Shown: positions 5,113 through 5,877 of the stretch, piece after piece
Position numbering within the stretch: the stretch's first letter is position 1
Layout of the letters: the number at the start of each line of letters is the position of its first letter
Notes under the pieces: model-generated
The model's input: only the letters and a program-made list of their open reading frames with translations
Database searches by the model: none
Told to the model about the DNA's origin: nothing
From: Candidatus Methanoperedens sp.
Lineage (GTDB): Archaea; Halobacteriota; Methanosarcinia; Methanosarcinales; Methanoperedenaceae
Length of the DNA: 5,877 bases
Reading direction: 5' to 3'
NCBI GenBank assembly: GCA_023249275.1
Contig: JAHFCV010000147.1
Coordinates: 1 to 5,877 of the forward strand
Translations under genes and position numbers: made by a program

Positions 5113-5877
5113 TTATTTATTTAAATGCACCACTTTAGCCGGCGGGAAACCGTTAAAATACGTGGATGAAGCGATTGAATAGGCGCCAATATTTTCAGCA
5201 TAAAGCAAGTCGTCAATTTGCAAATCTTCGGGCAGCTCATCTGCCAGGGAAATAGTGTCGAAAGCGTCGCACGTGGGGCCAAACGTAGCGCAAACTTTTT
5301 TCTCCCCGCCTTTGAAGGAATGCAGCGGATAGTGCTGGTGATCAAAAACCTGTCCTGAAAAAGTATGATAAACACCGTCGTCCAGATAGTAGCATGTTTT
5401 CCCGTCGCGGACAGCTTTGCCAACGATTTTCGTAATCAAGGTACAGGCAGTCGCCACAATAAATCTCCCCGGCTCGGCGACAACCTGGATATTATCATTG
5501 GAAAATAAGCGCTTTATTTCTGAATTTAATTTTCTGGCAAGAGTAGAAAAAGATTTCACGTCCGGCGTGTACTTTACCGGAAACCCGCCGCCAATATCCA
5601 GAACCTTCCTTTTTTTGCCTTCCTTATCAATAAACCCGATTTGATAATTTCTCAATTGCGCTTCCTTGAAAATCGAGGAGGCGAAATTCAAAGCCTGCGA
5701 ATAGTTATCAAAATTATTGCACTGGCTGCCGACGTGGAAACTAATGCCTTCAACTCCAAGCCCCAGATTCACAGCTTCGGCGATAAGGTCAACCGCTTCT
5801 CCGGGATGTGCTCCGAATTTTGAAGACAGCTCAACCATAGAACCGGTATTGGGTACGCGTATCCTTAAAACCAGACC
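5113..5877 (-). CDS. Ornithine/lysine decarboxylase-like fold-III PLP enzyme, partial at N-terminus
   Basis: The C-terminal 254 residues of a cytoplasmic PLP-dependent decarboxylase of the Orn/DAP/Arg decarboxylase 2 family. The frame stays open to the window edge. The residues before the ATG-like codon at 5838 (GLVLRIRVPNTGS) are standard family sequence, so that Met is internal and the true start, together with the PLP-binding lysine, lies outside. Numbering from the first visible residue: SSKFG at 18-22, HVGSQ at 48-52 (the His stacks on PLP), the phosphate-binding GGGFP at 96-100, EPGRF at 135-139, FDH at 178-180 (an Asp equivalent to the substrate-binding Asp of eukaryotic ODC), GPTCD at 200-204 with the catalytic Cys and Asp, GAY at 231-233, and FNGF near the end. 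The C-terminus is short, as in bacterial enzymes of about 390 residues, without the degradation tail of animal ODC. Likely product: putrescine or cadaverine; substrate choice is not certain. The gene converges on the ABC operon with 41 bases between stops. Confidence 0.92.
   Translation of the reverse strand, partial: GLVLRIRVPNTGSMVELSSKFGAHPGEAVDLIAEAVNLGLGVEGISFHVGSQCNNFDNYSQALNFASSIFKEAQLRNYQIGFIDKEGKKRKVLDIGGGFPVKYTPDVKSFSTLARKLNSEIKRLFSNDNIQVVAEPGRFIVATACTLITKIVGKAVRDGKTCYYLDDGVYHTFSGQVFDHQHYPLHSFKGGEKKVCATFGPTCDAFDTISLADELPEDLQIDDLLYAENIGAYSIASSTYFNGFPPAKVVHLNK

Noticed and set aside
5113..5838. Start of the minus-strand decarboxylase at the Met codon at 5838
   Set aside because: The frame continues upstream to the window edge with conserved family residues (RIRVPNTGS), so this Met is internal and the gene is partial.

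Overview
The window looks archaeal, most likely from a euryarchaeote of the Methanosarcinales / Methanoperedens type. The main evidence is a secreted protein with a PGF-CTERM-like C-terminal sorting tail, a stand-alone flavodoxin domain of the FprA type, a short QueG-like double [4Fe-4S] protein of a kind common in methanogen relatives, frequent AGG (Arg) and ATA (Ile) codons, and AT-rich TATA-like gene starts. The lineage is an inference from these traits and was not tested against a database.

Layout, left to right. Bases 1-250 hold no convincing gene. They carry a small cluster of degenerate direct and inverted repeats (about 61-116) and a strong Shine-Dalgarno-like site in front of a 10-codon mini-ORF (186-235). 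Next comes a tight redox pair on the + strand: rubrerythrin (251-745) and a free-standing FprA-like flavodoxin domain (755-1192). A QueG-like iron-sulfur protein (1226-2050) follows after a 33-base gap that may contain its own TATA box. An AT-rich intergenic region (2051-2142) holds an inverted repeat and candidate promoter elements.

A compact three-gene + strand operon then runs from 2143 to 5071. It encodes a secreted, probably glycosylated, PGF-CTERM-tailed beta-rich protein, a MacB/LolC/E-type ABC permease that starts on the base after the previous stop codon, and the matching ATPase, whose start overlaps the permease stop by 8 bases. A convergent minus-strand gene (5113-5877, cut by the window edge) encodes the C-terminal two thirds of a fold-III PLP decarboxylase of the ornithine/lysine decarboxylase family.

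Working together: the first module fits peroxide and oxygen defence in an anaerobe, with rubrerythrin reducing H2O2 and the flavodoxin-like protein as a possible electron carrier; the iron-sulfur protein may be part of the same redox module or independent. The second module links a cell-surface protein to a mechanotransmission-type ABC complex. It has no MacA-like adaptor, and the sorted surface protein occupies the place where one would be expected. That coupling is the most interesting feature of the window. There are no RNA genes, CRISPR arrays or mobile elements that I can support.
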